A program made the translations under genes and the position numbers. From an uncultured Oscillospiraceae bacterium (GTDB taxonomy: Bacteria > Bacillota > Clostridia > Oscillospirales > Oscillospiraceae): 40,704 nt of DNA. Shown piece after piece: positions 20,569 through 30,189 of the stretch. Positions within the stretch are counted from its first letter, which is position 1. Each line of letters begins with the position of its first letter. The stretch covers positions 1 to 40,704 of the forward strand of contig CALWYO010000055.1 in the NCBI GenBank assembly GCA_944385785.1, written 5' to 3'. The notes under the pieces were generated by a model. The model was given only the letters and a program-made list of their open reading frames with translations. It searched no databases and had not been told where the DNA came from.

Positions 20569-21372
20569 ATTTCCAAGTTCAACAGTTCTTCGGAACGAAG
20601 CCGCTACAGCGTCAGATATGCTCTCGGCAAACTCTCCGCTTTTCAGGACATTTACACCCTCAATAGTTGAACCACCAGGGCTGCAGACATGATCGCAGAG
20701 AGCAGCTGGGTCTTCCCCGCTATCAATAGCCAGTTTTGCAGAACCCATAGCTGTCTGTTCAGCCAAAAGCAGGGCAATCTCCCTTGGCAGTCCGCATATT
20801 TCTCCAGCCTTCGCTAAAGCCATTATAAACTGATAGACAAATGCCGGTCCGCACCCTGAGATAGCACACCCAGCATCGATGAGCTCCTCAGGCATCTCAA
20901 TAAACTTACCGGCATATTCCATCGAATTTAAAAAGTCGGCAAGTTCCTCATTTGTAACTCCGCCGTCATATGTATATAAAACACATCCTTCTCCAACAGC
21001 AACGGGCGTATTAGGCATGATCCGTATAACCGGAACGCTCTCTCCTGCCAGCTCCCATATGCGGCTGATTTTAACCCCTGCGGCCATAGTCACAAAGACC
21101 TTTCGGTCATGGCTGTTTCTAATCACCTGGGCACACTCTTCAAAAAGTTCGGCAATATTCTGAGGTTTTACACCAATTACAACGTACTTGCTCTCCGCAA
21201 TCAACTCATCTGATAAACCAACGTCACATCCAAGTATTCCGGCCAATTCTTTCGCCTTTGAACCGTCTTTATCAGAAATAATCATCTGATTGCCCGTGAT
21301 TTTTTTTGCCACTGCCTGGGCAAGCGCGCCGCCCATATGCCCAGCACCGATAAATCCCAATTTATAGCCCAT
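20563..21372 (-). CDS. proC: Pyrroline-5-carboxylate reductase
   Basis: 269 residues. An N-terminal NAD(P)-binding Rossmann fold (GFIGAGHMGGALA at about 5-17) is followed by the conserved C-terminal domain with SGCGPAFVYQFIMAL and SPGGSTIEGV. It makes proline from pyrroline-5-carboxylate, the last step after ProB and ProA, encoded just upstream. Start: ATG at 21372, 6 bases after AAGGGG. The longer frame to 21417 runs into proA and was rejected. Gap to proA is 22 bases. Confidence 0.96.
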   Translation of the reverse strand: MGYKLGFIGAGHMGGALAQAVAKKITGNQMIISDKDGSKAKELAGILGCDVGLSDELIAESKYVVIGVKPQNIAELFEECAQVIRNSHDRKVFVTMAAGVKISRIWELAGESVPVIRIMPNTPVAVGEGCVLYTYDGGVTNEELADFLNSMEYAGKFIEMPEELIDAGCAISGCGPAFVYQFIMALAKAGEICGLPREIALLLAEQTAMGSAKLAIDSGEDPAALCDHVCSPGGSTIEGVNVLKSGEFAESISDAVAASFRRTVELGNN

Positions 21373-21394
21373 ATTTCGCCCCTTCTCGCTGCTA

Positions 21395-22651
21395 TTATCT
21401 GATATTGCCATTTCCACGAATTATATACTTATATGTGGTCAGCTCTCTTAAACCCATAGGCCCTCTTGCATGCAGCTTCTGAGTTGATATCCCCATTTCA
21501 CACCCCAGGCCAAATTCCCCGCCGTCCGTAAATCTTGTAGATGCATTCACATATACAGCGGCGCTGTCAACACCGCGCAGGAAAAGCTCCGCGTTATTTT
21601 TGTCTTCAGTAACTATCGCATCGCTGTGATGTGTGGAATGGAGGGCGATATGCTCTATGGCCTCATCCACGCTGTCAACTATCTTAACGGCCAAAATATA
21701 ATCCAAAAATTCTGTGTCAAAGTCTCTTTCACCGGCTGGAGTACCCGTGATTATTTTCTGAGCCCTGCTATCAAGCCGAAGCTCTACTGGAGTCTTTCCG
21801 GCGCTGACCCTGTCATCAACAAGACGCTTTCGCATAATGGGCAGAAACTCTTCTGCGACATCGGTATGGACAAGACAGACTTCTTCTGCGTTGCACACTG
21901 AAGGGCGGCTTGTCTTGGCATTTTCAATTATGTCTGCCGCCTTTTCAATATCGGCATACTCGTCAACATAGACGTGGCATATTCCTGTTCCAGTCTCTAT
22001 ACAAGGTACGGTAGCATTCTCCACGCATGTGCGTATCAGTCCGGCGCCGCCACGCGGAATCAGCAAGTCAACAAATCCGGAAGCCTTCATAAGTTCCTGT
22101 GCACTCTGTCTCGAAGTATCTTCCACAAGTTGTATAAGATTTGCTGGCAATCCAACTGATGCAAGTCCTGATTGAAGCGCATTGACAATTGCCTTTGCAC
22201 TTCTCCATGCCTCCTTGCCGCTTCTGAGGACACATGCGCTGCTGCTTTTAAAGGCAAGAACCGCGGCGTCTGAGGTGACGTTCGGCCGGCTCTCGTATAT
22301 TATCGCGATAACCCCCATGGGGACAGAGACTTTTTCAATTATAAGTCCGCCTGGTCTCTCCACGCGTTCCAGAGTATTCCACACCGGATCAGGAAGATCT
22401 GCTACTTCGCGCATACCTTTAGCCATATCTTCTATGCGACCGACGTTTAATGCAAGGCGGTCAATCATAACGTCGGAGATAGTTCCCCTCGCCGCTTCAA
22501 CATCGATGCTGTTTGCCTCTAAAATAGTATCAGAGGCCTTCAGCAGGCTCGCTGCCATAGCTTCAATCGCCCTGTCTTTAGTCTCTCTGTCGAGCACAGC
22601 AAGTTTAGGTGCAGCACTCTTTGCGTTAACCAATATTTCACTGGTTGTCAT
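21395..22651 (-). CDS. proA: Gamma-glutamyl phosphate reductase
   Basis: 418 residues, normal length, aldehyde-dehydrogenase fold. The catalytic cysteine is in [13 protein letters not shown], and [11 protein letters not shown] and the C-terminal [21 protein letters not shown] are typical. It reduces gamma-glutamyl phosphate to glutamate semialdehyde. Start: ATG at 22651 with GGGAGGGG 5 bases before. It overlaps the end of proB by 14 bases, which favours coupled translation of the two enzymes that channel an unstable intermediate. Confidence 0.97.
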   Translation of the reverse strand: MTTSEILVNAKSAAPKLAVLDRETKDRAIEAMAASLLKASDTILEANSIDVEAARGTISDVMIDRLALNVGRIEDMAKGMREVADLPDPVWNTLERVERPGGLIIEKVSVPMGVIAIIYESRPNVTSDAAVLAFKSSSACVLRSGKEAWRSAKAIVNALQSGLASVGLPANLIQLVEDTSRQSAQELMKASGFVDLLIPRGGAGLIRTCVENATVPCIETGTGICHVYVDEYADIEKAADIIENAKTSRPSVCNAEEVCLVHTDVAEEFLPIMRKRLVDDRVSAGKTPVELRLDSRAQKIITGTPAGERDFDTEFLDYILAVKIVDSVDEAIEHIALHSTHHSDAIVTEDKNNAELFLRGVDSAAVYVNASTRFTDGGEFGLGCEMGISTQKLHARGPMGLRELTTYKYIIRGNGNIR

Positions 22652-23420
22652 AACGTCCCCTCCCAATAAACCGTGTGCCTACCTTCTCACCATCCACAAT
22701 CCTATACAACAGCTCTGGGTCTGAGCCATTGGCTATCACCATGTCAATTCCGCTTTCTGTGGCTATCTTCGCCGCATGAAGCTTTGTCTTCATCCCACCG
22801 GTCCCCAGATCTGTCACTGCCCCCTGTGCTATAGACATAACCTCTTTAGTAAGCTCCCTGATCTCTGGGATAAGTTTAGCTCTGGGATCCTTATGCGGAT
22901 CGGCTGTATATAGTCCGTCGGTATCTGTAAGAAGTATCAGCAGATCTGCTCTCACAGATGTGGCAACAATAGCGGCCAGGGTATCATTGTCACCTATTAC
23001 TATTTCCTCAAAAGCGACAGTATCATTCTCATTAATTATCGGCAAGGCATCCAGCTCAAGAAGACGTTCCATTGTATTATTAAAATTCCTATGCCGACCC
23101 TCGTCTTCAATGTCAGCAGCAGTGAGAAGTATCTGCGCCACTGTATGGTTATACTCTGAGAACAGCTTATCATACACATACATAAGCTCACACTGCCCTA
23201 CTGCGGCAGCAGCCTGTTTCCCCGGTATGTCCTCAGGGCGTGATTTGAGAGGTAGTTTTCCAAGACCCATGCCGATAGCACCTGATGAGACAAGTATAAT
23301 CTGATGTCCTGCGTTTTTAAGGTCACTTAGCACCTTTGTTATCAGTTCAACCCTGCGTATATTCATCCTGCCGGATGGATGGGCCAACGTGGAGGTTCCA
23401 ACTTTCACAACAATTCTCAT
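22638..23420 (-). CDS. proB: Glutamate 5-kinase, short form without PUA domain
   Basis: 260 residues: the amino-acid kinase domain only ([49 protein letters not shown]). Longer homologues of about 367 residues carry a C-terminal PUA domain, which is absent here. It phosphorylates glutamate as the first and normally proline-inhibited step of proline synthesis. Start: ATG at 23420 with GGTGG 4 bases before. The GTG at 23441 was rejected because it would overlap that site. Confidence 0.96.
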   Translation of the reverse strand: MRIVVKVGTSTLAHPSGRMNIRRVELITKVLSDLKNAGHQIILVSSGAIGMGLGKLPLKSRPEDIPGKQAAAAVGQCELMYVYDKLFSEYNHTVAQILLTAADIEDEGRHRNFNNTMERLLELDALPIINENDTVAFEEIVIGDNDTLAAIVATSVRADLLILLTDTDGLYTADPHKDPRAKLIPEIRELTKEVMSIAQGAVTDLGTGGMKTKLHAAKIATESGIDMVIANGSDPELLYRIVDGEKVGTRFIGRGRYDNQ

Positions 23421-23437
23421 ATTTCCACCTCTGAACT

Positions 23438-25036
23438 TCACAGATTATAAAACCTTAATGCAGCTTTATCAGATCTGAGATATGCAATTATCGCGGCAGC
23501 TCCAGCGGCAAGAATTCCCGTAAACACTGTCATTGCAAGCCAGATTTCAACTTTGTCTATCAAAAATACACCATATAACACCGCCGGTATTATAATCAGT
23601 AACATTGAACCAAACATGCATATAGTAACGCTTGCCCCTTGTTTCACCACCTGGGCTTCGTTTATCCAGTCAAGTTTGGGAAACCTCAGGTTCACAGCTA
23701 CTCCCATAACAGCCTCAAATACTGAAAAAACCACAATAAAAGCGGCGGAAATTGCCATCATAAGAGGTGTTGATTCTACAACATATACCAAAGCACACCA
23801 GGCCAGCAGCCCCACTGGAAGTGTAAGCAGTATCTGTATATCAGCTTTTGCCATAAGAACAGTCGACGCTTTAACCGGCATCGATTTAGGTATCCATATG
23901 CTCCTGCCCTCCAGGGATATTGAAGGCGGCGCAATTAATGACAGCGATATCATAAACGCAATTAAAAGCGCACCGATTGGGAAAACCAAATCCTCTATAC
24001 CAGGCAATTGCTCAAGCATTATCTTAACATCAGATCGCTTTATCAAAAGATATACCGACCCGATAACCAGAAGAAGCAGGCCCATACCGGCATTTAGCAG
24101 ATATGTTGTACTGGACAGAAGTTTTCTCATTTCCTTGCCCATAAGAGCTGCTTTTGCAGAGGAAACTCTCATCTCCCTGCGCTTATATTTCACTTTTGCT
24201 GCGCCGCGTTTTGTCGTCGCAGATCTTATAAATGTTGCAGACAGAAAAGCATACACCAGGGCAAAAACACCGACAAATATCAGCAACACAAAAATCATAT
24301 ACTTGATGTTGCCGCTTGCCATCGCCTCTCCCATCCAGTACACCGGACGTGCATAGTACGCTATTGAATCAGCAACAGCCTGTCCGCTGGCCGCCAGCAT
24401 TTGAACATAAGTATTAATCCTTGTATAAAAATAAAAATATAAGCCCAGAAAAGCAACTGCAAAAAGAACTCCAAAGATTGTCTTATTTCTAAACCTGGAT
24501 AATACCAGATGAAGCAAATAGCTGAACACACCAGTTATTGCAAACACAAAGAAAGGCATAAGCAGGGAGATTACAGCAAATGCCACTATACTTCCCGCGT
24601 CCATTGAAACCGTCCGCAGCCATACATAAAGTGCGGGAACGGCCACAACCAGGCTATATGCCAAATTCTCCAATACCAATGCAACAATGCGGCTGCCAAG
24701 GATATAACTGGGAGGCACCGGCATAGATAAGAGCAGTTCGTTATCCTTTGCGTCATACATCTGAGCCTGAGTCATAAAAATACTCAGTATAAACATTATG
24801 GCAAAGGACATCATTCCATAAAATGCAAAATATAACCAGTCCAGGCCGGCCTTATGGAAAGGTTCAGCAACTGCGTTGAAAAAAGCTCCTATAAGAACTG
24901 CAAAGCAGATCGCCAGATAGGCATAAAGGACGATATATAAAATTCCCCGCTTCTTCGCCCCTTTTTTGTTCCGTTTGCCTCCTGACATATAATTGAGATA
25001 AGATTGGAACCTGGTTCTTAAAAGTGCCTTAAACAT
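23438..25036 (-). CDS. ABC-2 type transporter permease
   Basis: 532 residues with about a dozen hydrophobic segments in two halves separated by a basic linker (about 270-300, TTKRGAAKVKYKRREMR). A cytoplasmic motif QMYDAKDNELLLSMPVP at about 92-108 and a second-half counterpart SLEGRSIWIPKSMPV at about 377-391 are typical of large exporter permeases paired with a single ATPase. The substrate is unknown. It overlaps the ATPase gene by 8 bases and is followed by proB after 17 bases. Confidence 0.85.
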   Translation of the reverse strand: MFKALLRTRFQSYLNYMSGGKRNKKGAKKRGILYIVLYAYLAICFAVLIGAFFNAVAEPFHKAGLDWLYFAFYGMMSFAIMFILSIFMTQAQMYDAKDNELLLSMPVPPSYILGSRIVALVLENLAYSLVVAVPALYVWLRTVSMDAGSIVAFAVISLLMPFFVFAITGVFSYLLHLVLSRFRNKTIFGVLFAVAFLGLYFYFYTRINTYVQMLAASGQAVADSIAYYARPVYWMGEAMASGNIKYMIFVLLIFVGVFALVYAFLSATFIRSATTKRGAAKVKYKRREMRVSSAKAALMGKEMRKLLSSTTYLLNAGMGLLLLVIGSVYLLIKRSDVKIMLEQLPGIEDLVFPIGALLIAFMISLSLIAPPSISLEGRSIWIPKSMPVKASTVLMAKADIQILLTLPVGLLAWCALVYVVESTPLMMAISAAFIVVFSVFEAVMGVAVNLRFPKLDWINEAQVVKQGASVTICMFGSMLLIIIPAVLYGVFLIDKVEIWLAMTVFTGILAAGAAAIIAYLRSDKAALRFYNL

Positions 25037-25742
25037 CCTGATCCTCCAATTCCAGGAAGACCTCTTCCAATGATGCGTCTCCTCTCACCTGTTCCATAGT
25101 ACCAGATGCCACAAGGCGACCCTGCCTGAGTATGGCAACGCTGTCACAGAGCTTCTCAGCCACCTCAAGCACATGCGTTGAGAAAAATATCGCTCCGCCC
25201 CGATCGCAATGTTCTCTCATTATAGTTCTAAGTTTATGGGTGGCTATCGGATCAAGTCCTACAAAAGGCTCATCCATTATTATGAGTTTCGGTGCGTGTA
25301 TAAGCCCCGCTATCACAGCAAGTTTTTGCTTCATTCCGTGGGAATACGCAGATATCGGCTGAGCCAAGTCTCCCGTAAGTTCAAATTCGTCAGCGTAGCG
25401 GTGTATGCGCTCCTCCCTGTCTGTTTTCGACACGCCAAATATATCGGCGACGAAGTTTAAATACTTTATTCCTGAAAGAAATTCATACATGTCCGGCTCA
25501 TCCGGTATATACGCCAAAGCACTTTTGCAAGCAAGCGGATCGCTTTTTATAGATTTCCCATCAATATATATCTCACCCTCGTCGAATCTGAGAATACCAC
25601 AGCAGGACTTAATCGTAGTGGTTTTGCCAGCACCGTTTGGGCCAATAAATCCATATATTTCCCCTGGAGCTATGTGAAGGCTCAGATCATCTACCGCGCA
25701 TCTATCGCCATATTTTTTCGTAAGGTGTTCAATTCTAAGCAT
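25029..25742 (-). CDS. ABC transporter ATP-binding protein (export type)
   Basis: 237 residues. Walker A GPNGAGKTTT (about 34-43), an ABC signature in SAYSHGMKQKL, Walker B LIIMDEPF and the switch histidine in STHVLE are all intact. This is the CcmA/drug-export class (ABC-2 ATPase). Start: ATG at 25742, 5 bases after GGAGG. The TTG at 25754 overlaps that site. Confidence 0.94.
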   Translation of the reverse strand: MLRIEHLTKKYGDRCAVDDLSLHIAPGEIYGFIGPNGAGKTTTIKSCCGILRFDEGEIYIDGKSIKSDPLACKSALAYIPDEPDMYEFLSGIKYLNFVADIFGVSKTDREERIHRYADEFELTGDLAQPISAYSHGMKQKLAVIAGLIHAPKLIIMDEPFVGLDPIATHKLRTIMREHCDRGGAIFFSTHVLEVAEKLCDSVAILRQGRLVASGTMEQVRGDASLEEVFLELEDQDV

Positions 25743-25760
25743 GTTTTCCTCCAAGGCAGT

Positions 25761-26420
25761 CTATTTTCTTCTGATAACATTTAGCTTTTCTTTATATATA
25801 CTATCAGCAGGCACTGTGCCTCTAACACTGGATACAGGATATATTGTAGAATTCCTCCCTATTATGCAGCCAGGATTAAGTACGCTGTTGCAGCCCACTT
25901 CCACATAATCTCCCAGTATGGCGCCAAACTTTTTACGCCCGGTATTTATAAGCTCCGCGCCGTCTTTCACTGATACCGACGTCCTATCACTCTTAACATT
26001 TGATGTTATGGATCCTGCCCCCATATGGGCATGATACCCCAGCACTGAATCTCCCACATAATTATAGTGCGGTATCTGAACATTATCGAAAATAATGGCG
26101 TTTTTTACCTCCACCGAATTTCCTACCACGCAGTCGTCTCCAATTAATACGTTTCCGCGTATAAATGCACAATGGCGTATCTGTGTATTATGGCCAATAA
26201 TGCACGGGCCGGCAATATAAGCTGATGGAAATATCTCCGCATCAACGGCCGCCCATACATCATCGCCTATCTTTCTATACTCCTCTGGGTCTAATGTAGG
26301 CCCAACAGTCCTCAAAAACTCACCGATCATGTCAAGCACCTGCCACGGATACTCGGTATCCTCAAAAAGTGGCTTAGCCATAGTCTTATTAATATTCAGC
26401 AGTTCAGAAGTCCTATACAT
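25761..26420 (-). CDS. Left-handed beta-helix acyltransferase (GlmU C-terminal-like)
   Basis: 219 residues. Hexapeptide repeats run from about residue 65 to 205. They include PHYNYVGDSVLGYHAHMGAG, whose His and Tyr match the catalytic stretch of the GlmU acetyltransferase domain, and NPGCIIGRNSTIYP near the end. GlmU has a uridyltransferase domain in front of this one. Here an unrelated stretch of about 60 residues (LDMIGEFLRTVGPTLDPEEY) takes its place. Because glmM lies 23 bases upstream in the same transcript, a role in amino-sugar acetylation or UDP-sugar metabolism is plausible. The acceptor is not proven. Confidence 0.8.
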   Translation of the reverse strand: MYRTSELLNINKTMAKPLFEDTEYPWQVLDMIGEFLRTVGPTLDPEEYRKIGDDVWAAVDAEIFPSAYIAGPCIIGHNTQIRHCAFIRGNVLIGDDCVVGNSVEVKNAIIFDNVQIPHYNYVGDSVLGYHAHMGAGSITSNVKSDRTSVSVKDGAELINTGRKKFGAILGDYVEVGCNSVLNPGCIIGRNSTIYPVSSVRGTVPADSIYKEKLNVIRRK

Positions 26421-26443
26421 ATTCTCCCGCCTTTCAATGGCAC

Positions 26444-27790
26444 TTATTTTACTATATGACCCTTCCGCTCCATAGCGGCAATTATTTTGTCAACGCACTC
26501 CACACACTCCTCCTGGGTAGGCGCTTCCGCCATCACACGCAATACGGGTTCTGTACCGCTCTTTCTCAAGAGTACTCTGCCGTTATCTCCAAGGCATCGC
26601 TCCGTCTCCGCTACGGCTTCCATTACATCCATATCGCTAAATACGGCATCTTTATCCTGTACTTTAACATTTTTAAGAAGCTGAGGATAAATTGTCACAG
26701 GTTCGCACAACTTTGAAAGGGGCATTTTTTTGTCAAGTATCACCTGCATAAGTTTTATCGCAGTCAGCATACCATCTCCGGTAGTTGCATATTTTGACAA
26801 AATAATGTGCCCTGACTGCTCTCCACCAATACGATTGCCATGTTCCCTCATATTCTCCCAGACGAATTTATCTCCTACATCCGTCTTCTCATAGCCTATT
26901 CCCGCCGCGTCCAGTGCCTTATATAGACCGATGTTCGACATAATGGTGGTGACAACTTTTGTATCTCCCAGCTTTCCTCGTTCCTTCATATACTTTCCAT
27001 ATATATAAAGTATAAGGTCACCGTCTACAAGATTTCCCTTTTCGTCAACTGCCAGGCATCTGTCGGCATCTCCATCAAAAGCAAAACCAACATCAAGACC
27101 ATTCTCCACCACATGCCGGCGCAGTCCATCTATATGCGTAGAGCCGCAGTCCATATTGATGTTCAATCCGTCAGGAGCGTTGTTAATAACATACGTATCC
27201 GCACCCAGAGCATCAAATACATTTTTAGCTATCATCCATGTGCTTCCGTTTGCACAGTCAAGACCCACCTTCATACCTTTATAAGAATGCGTGGCAAGCG
27301 AAATAAGGTATCCTATATATCTGTTTCTTCCTGCAGAATAATCAATAGTACGGCCAATTTGATCCCTGAGGGCATACGGCACTTCCGGCGTCAGGCCGTC
27401 AAGATACTCTTCAATTTTAAGGAGTACATCCTCTTCCATCTTTTCTCCGGAAGAATTTATCAATTTTATACCGTTATCATAAAACGGATTATGACTGGCC
27501 GATATCATTATCCCGCAGTCAAAATCGTCTATTCTGGTAACGTACGATACACTGGGAGTAGTCGTGACATGGAGTAAATATGCGTCAGCTCCTGAAGCTG
27601 TAATACCTGCAGAGAGCGCGGATTCAAACATGTAACTTGAACGACGCGTGTCTTTTCCGATAACTATTCTGCATTTATGATCCTTGCTGAAATACCATCC
27701 AAGAAAGCGCCCAATCTTAAAGGCGTGCTCCACGGTAAGCTCTACGTTGGCTTCTCCGCGAAAGCCGTCGGTACCAAAATATTTTGACAT
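26444..27790 (-). CDS. glmM: Phosphoglucosamine mutase
   Basis: 448 residues, normal length. TDGFRGEAN near the start, the phosphoserine loop ISASHNPFYDNGIK, the metal-binding FDGDADR and the C-terminal phosphate-binding RKSGTEPVLRVM are all present. It converts glucosamine-6-phosphate to glucosamine-1-phosphate for peptidoglycan precursors. Start: ATG at 27790, 8 bases after AGGAG. A GTG at 27799 overlaps that site. First gene of a run of seven genes that continues to proC. Confidence 0.95.
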   Translation of the reverse strand: MSKYFGTDGFRGEANVELTVEHAFKIGRFLGWYFSKDHKCRIVIGKDTRRSSYMFESALSAGITASGADAYLLHVTTTPSVSYVTRIDDFDCGIMISASHNPFYDNGIKLINSSGEKMEEDVLLKIEEYLDGLTPEVPYALRDQIGRTIDYSAGRNRYIGYLISLATHSYKGMKVGLDCANGSTWMIAKNVFDALGADTYVINNAPDGLNINMDCGSTHIDGLRRHVVENGLDVGFAFDGDADRCLAVDEKGNLVDGDLILYIYGKYMKERGKLGDTKVVTTIMSNIGLYKALDAAGIGYEKTDVGDKFVWENMREHGNRIGGEQSGHIILSKYATTGDGMLTAIKLMQVILDKKMPLSKLCEPVTIYPQLLKNVKVQDKDAVFSDMDVMEAVAETERCLGDNGRVLLRKSGTEPVLRVMAEAPTQEECVECVDKIIAAMERKGHIVK

Positions 27791-27821
27791 AATATGCACT
27801 CCTATCAGATAATATACAGTT

Positions 27822-27850
27822 ATAATATTCGTTTAAAGATCACAGGTCAA
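27822..27850 (-). promoter_or_regulatory. Promoter of the glmM-to-proC transcript
   Basis: On the minus strand, TTGACC (27850-27845), a 17-base spacer and TATTAT (27827-27822) lie about 32 bases before the glmM start. No strong promoter was noticed later in the run. Confidence 0.7.
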
Positions 27851-28028
27851 ATCTAAAAATACCTATAAAATGCAACGCAGTAAAACTTTTCGTGCGCTGC
27901 CAGCATACGCCCACATGGTAACCCCATCTTGCGCCCCTGTCAAGAGCGGCAGACATCAGTCATACAGAATAAACAATATGATATTGGAGATAATAGCAGA
28001 AAACATATGAAAGCGTCGGTGTATCGTT

Positions 28029-28709
28029 TTGGGCGTATCCTTTGTAAGGACAATAATAGTTTTTCTTCTACTTGTGGTCTCTCTGAGAATTATGGGCAAA
28101 CGTCAGCTGGGCGAATTGGAGCCAATAGAGCTCGTAGTGGCCATACTCATATCTAATCTGGCTGCCCAACCTCTTCAAGACGTTGGAACTCCGTTGATTT
28201 ATGGAATTGTTCCTGTGCTGACACTTTTAAGTTGCCAGGTCCTTATATCCGGCGTCACGGTAAAGTACAGCCGTATTCGGCGCATGATATGCGGCAGTCC
28301 AAGTATACTAATTGACAACGGAAAAATAATTCAAAGTGAAATGCGCCGGAACAGAATTTCTATAGATGAACTTTATGTGGAACTACGCAGTAAAGAAATA
28401 ACTGATATAGCCACTGTAAAACATGCAATACTTGAGACTAACGGAACGCTTAGTGTCATACTTTATCCAGATTTCTCGCCGCTAACGCCAAGGGAAATGG
28501 GTATAACCAGTGAGGACACAGGATCTCCAGTATGTATCATAAATGACGGGCGCGTAATGTCAGATAACCTCCGGCTTCTTGGACGCGATCAAAAATGGCT
28601 CAAAAAAGAGATATCCAAGCGCGGCGCCTCAGCTCCTGAAGACGTATATATTATGTCTGTCGATGGAAAAGGCAATATATATTTTGCAGTTAAGGATGGT
28701 TCAAAGTGA
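28029..28709 (+). CDS. DUF421 (YetF/YcaP-like) membrane protein
   Basis: 226 residues. Membrane helices cover about 3-20, 35-50 and 57-77, with the conserved SLRIMGKRQLGELEPIELVVAILISNLAA region (quoted in part: MGKRQLGELEP). After the helices comes the soluble YetF domain (about 85-215, SILIDNGKIIQSEMRRNRIS and IDELYVELRSKEI). The role of the family is not settled. The start is a TTG at 28029, with no strong ribosome site. It is the first start codon after an upstream stop and matches family N-termini. It overlaps the next gene by GTGA. Confidence 0.88.
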   Translation: MGVSFVRTIIVFLLLVVSLRIMGKRQLGELEPIELVVAILISNLAAQPLQDVGTPLIYGIVPVLTLLSCQVLISGVTVKYSRIRRMICGSPSILIDNGKIIQSEMRRNRISIDELYVELRSKEITDIATVKHAILETNGTLSVILYPDFSPLTPREMGITSEDTGSPVCIINDGRVMSDNLRLLGRDQKWLKKEISKRGASAPEDVYIMSVDGKGNIYFAVKDGSK

Positions 28710-29086
28710 AAAAAGAAGTTTTTGCTGCCGCTCTATTGGCAGTAATATTTGCTCTTTCTGTCGCAAACGCTTACTGTTTAGACAAATTAACTGGCGAAAT
28801 AATAGAACTTGTAGATGAATCCGGCCGTATGGCAACATGTGGAGAGTGGGAAAAGTCTCAGGAGGCAGCGGAAAATGCTTCTAGAATTTGGAAAGAGCAG
28901 GACCCGTATACCCATATTGTATTACGACATAGCGATATTGAATCAATGAACGATGATTTTTACGAACTTTTAGAACACGTATACTCCCATGACGCTGGGG
29001 CTACCAGCAGTTCAGCAGCTCTTGTGTCCGAACATCTCAGTAGTATAAATCAAATAGAGCAAATACGAATTGGCAGCGTATTCTAA
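28706..29086 (+). CDS. DUF4363 family protein
   Basis: 126 residues. It has an N-terminal signal or anchor helix (about 4-24, ending ANAYC) and a helical extracytoplasmic domain. The GTG start overlaps the stop of the DUF421 gene. DUF4363 proteins are commonly encoded next to DUF421 proteins in Clostridia. The extracellular location and helical content suggest an accessory subunit. No enzymatic motif is visible. Confidence 0.8.
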   Translation: MKKEVFAAALLAVIFALSVANAYCLDKLTGEIIELVDESGRMATCGEWEKSQEAAENASRIWKEQDPYTHIVLRHSDIESMNDDFYELLEHVYSHDAGATSSSAALVSEHLSSINQIEQIRIGSVF

Positions 29087-29267
29087 CGTCCATTGCCCAC
29101 CTGATTTAGTGCAGTTTATCATATCACAGTTATGTTCGCAACCTCATATTATCTACCATTTTACGACGGTCTTAGTATTAAAATGATATTGAGCTCTAAA
29201 GGTAAATTTAATATATTTACAATTTTATCAAAAGCAACTTTTTATCTGTACATGTCTATTCAACTTA

Positions 29268-29276
29268 TGATATAAT
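29268..29276 (+). promoter_or_regulatory. nrdR promoter, extended -10
   Basis: TGATATAAT is an extended -10 element (TGn plus TATAAT at 29271-29276). A partial -35 (TGTACA, 29247-29252) lies 18 bases upstream. The gene starts 42 bases later. Confidence 0.6.
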
Positions 29277-29317
29277 TAATTTATTATATACTAAACAGAT
29301 AACAGGAGGCACTGCCA

Positions 29318-29767
29318 ATGAAATGCCCATACTGTGGGTTCGATGAGAGCAAAGTTATAGACTCACGTCCAACAGAGGAAAATATCCGCCGTAGGCGTGA
29401 ATGCCTGTCCTGTCAAAAACGGTTTACTACATATGAGTTTGTCGAGCGCATGCCGGTAGTAGTGATAAAAAAAGACGGAAGCAGGCAGTCTTTTGACAAG
29501 GTTAAACTTATTAATGGTATTATGCGCGCCTGTGAAAAACGGCCCGTTTCAATGAGCGATATAGAAGCCCTTGCTGACGAGATCGAGCAGGAAGCTCAAA
29601 GTTCTATGGACCGCGAAATACCTACTAGTTATATTGGTGAGATGGTTATGAAGCGGCTAAAAGATATGGATGAAGTGGCTTATGTGAGATTTGCCTCAGT
29701 TTACAGGCAGTTTAAAGATATTAACACGTTTATGGATGAATTAAACAAACTTCTCACAGAGAAGTAG
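29318..29767 (+). CDS. nrdR: Transcriptional repressor NrdR
   Basis: 149 residues, normal length. A zinc ribbon (CPYC at 3-6 and CLSC at about 29-32) is followed by an ATP-cone domain (about 47-137, with [20 protein letters not shown]). NrdR senses dATP/ATP and represses ribonucleotide reductase genes. AGGAGG lies 8 bases before the ATG. No nrd genes are in the window. Confidence 0.97.
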   Translation: MKCPYCGFDESKVIDSRPTEENIRRRRECLSCQKRFTTYEFVERMPVVVIKKDGSRQSFDKVKLINGIMRACEKRPVSMSDIEALADEIEQEAQSSMDREIPTSYIGEMVMKRLKDMDEVAYVRFASVYRQFKDINTFMDELNKLLTEK

Positions 29768-30189
29768 GTCGCATAGCCACAGCTATTTTGTCTGTTCGCC
29801 TGCTGGCTTTTGTACCGTCAGTTGGAAATATACACCAATTTTATCTGAGCGGTTTGAAGCGCCAAAAGCAATACGTTAACAATCAATTATATTGCAACAT
29901 ACTCACATTAATTATGGCCTCCGCAAATGAGAATTTGCGGAGGCCATAATATATATGGTAACTCTATAAAAGGCGCTTTTAATCCCACCATCTCAGTGAT
30001 GAAATAGAATAATCTTAAACATTATTGTCACTTCTACCAGACATCAAATAAATAATGTTTATTTTCAAAAAAGCCAGCAGTCCCAAGTAAATTGAGGTCC
30101 AGTTATAGACTGCTCTTTTCAAAAAGCGTCTTTTCTTTTCAGATACGCCCAATCACGTATAACCGTAGATAAACAGCAGTGTATCTTAA
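29768..30189. other. Intergenic stretch with one large hairpin
   Basis: 422 bases between nrdR and the convergent DUF6514-like gene. Apart from the 18-bp hairpin at 29911-29950 I see no gene, RNA or repeat. Confidence 0.6.
29911..29950 (+). terminator. 18-bp perfect hairpin downstream of nrdR
   Basis: ATTATGGCCTCCGCAAAT pairs perfectly with its complement around a GAGA loop. It lies about 145 bases past the nrdR stop and has no following T run, so it may be a terminator, a processing site or a mobile-element relic. Confidence 0.5.

Noticed and set aside
22182..24356. Long plus-strand frames opposite proA, proB and the permease
   Set aside because: They are shadows of real genes on the other strand, lacking starts and family features.
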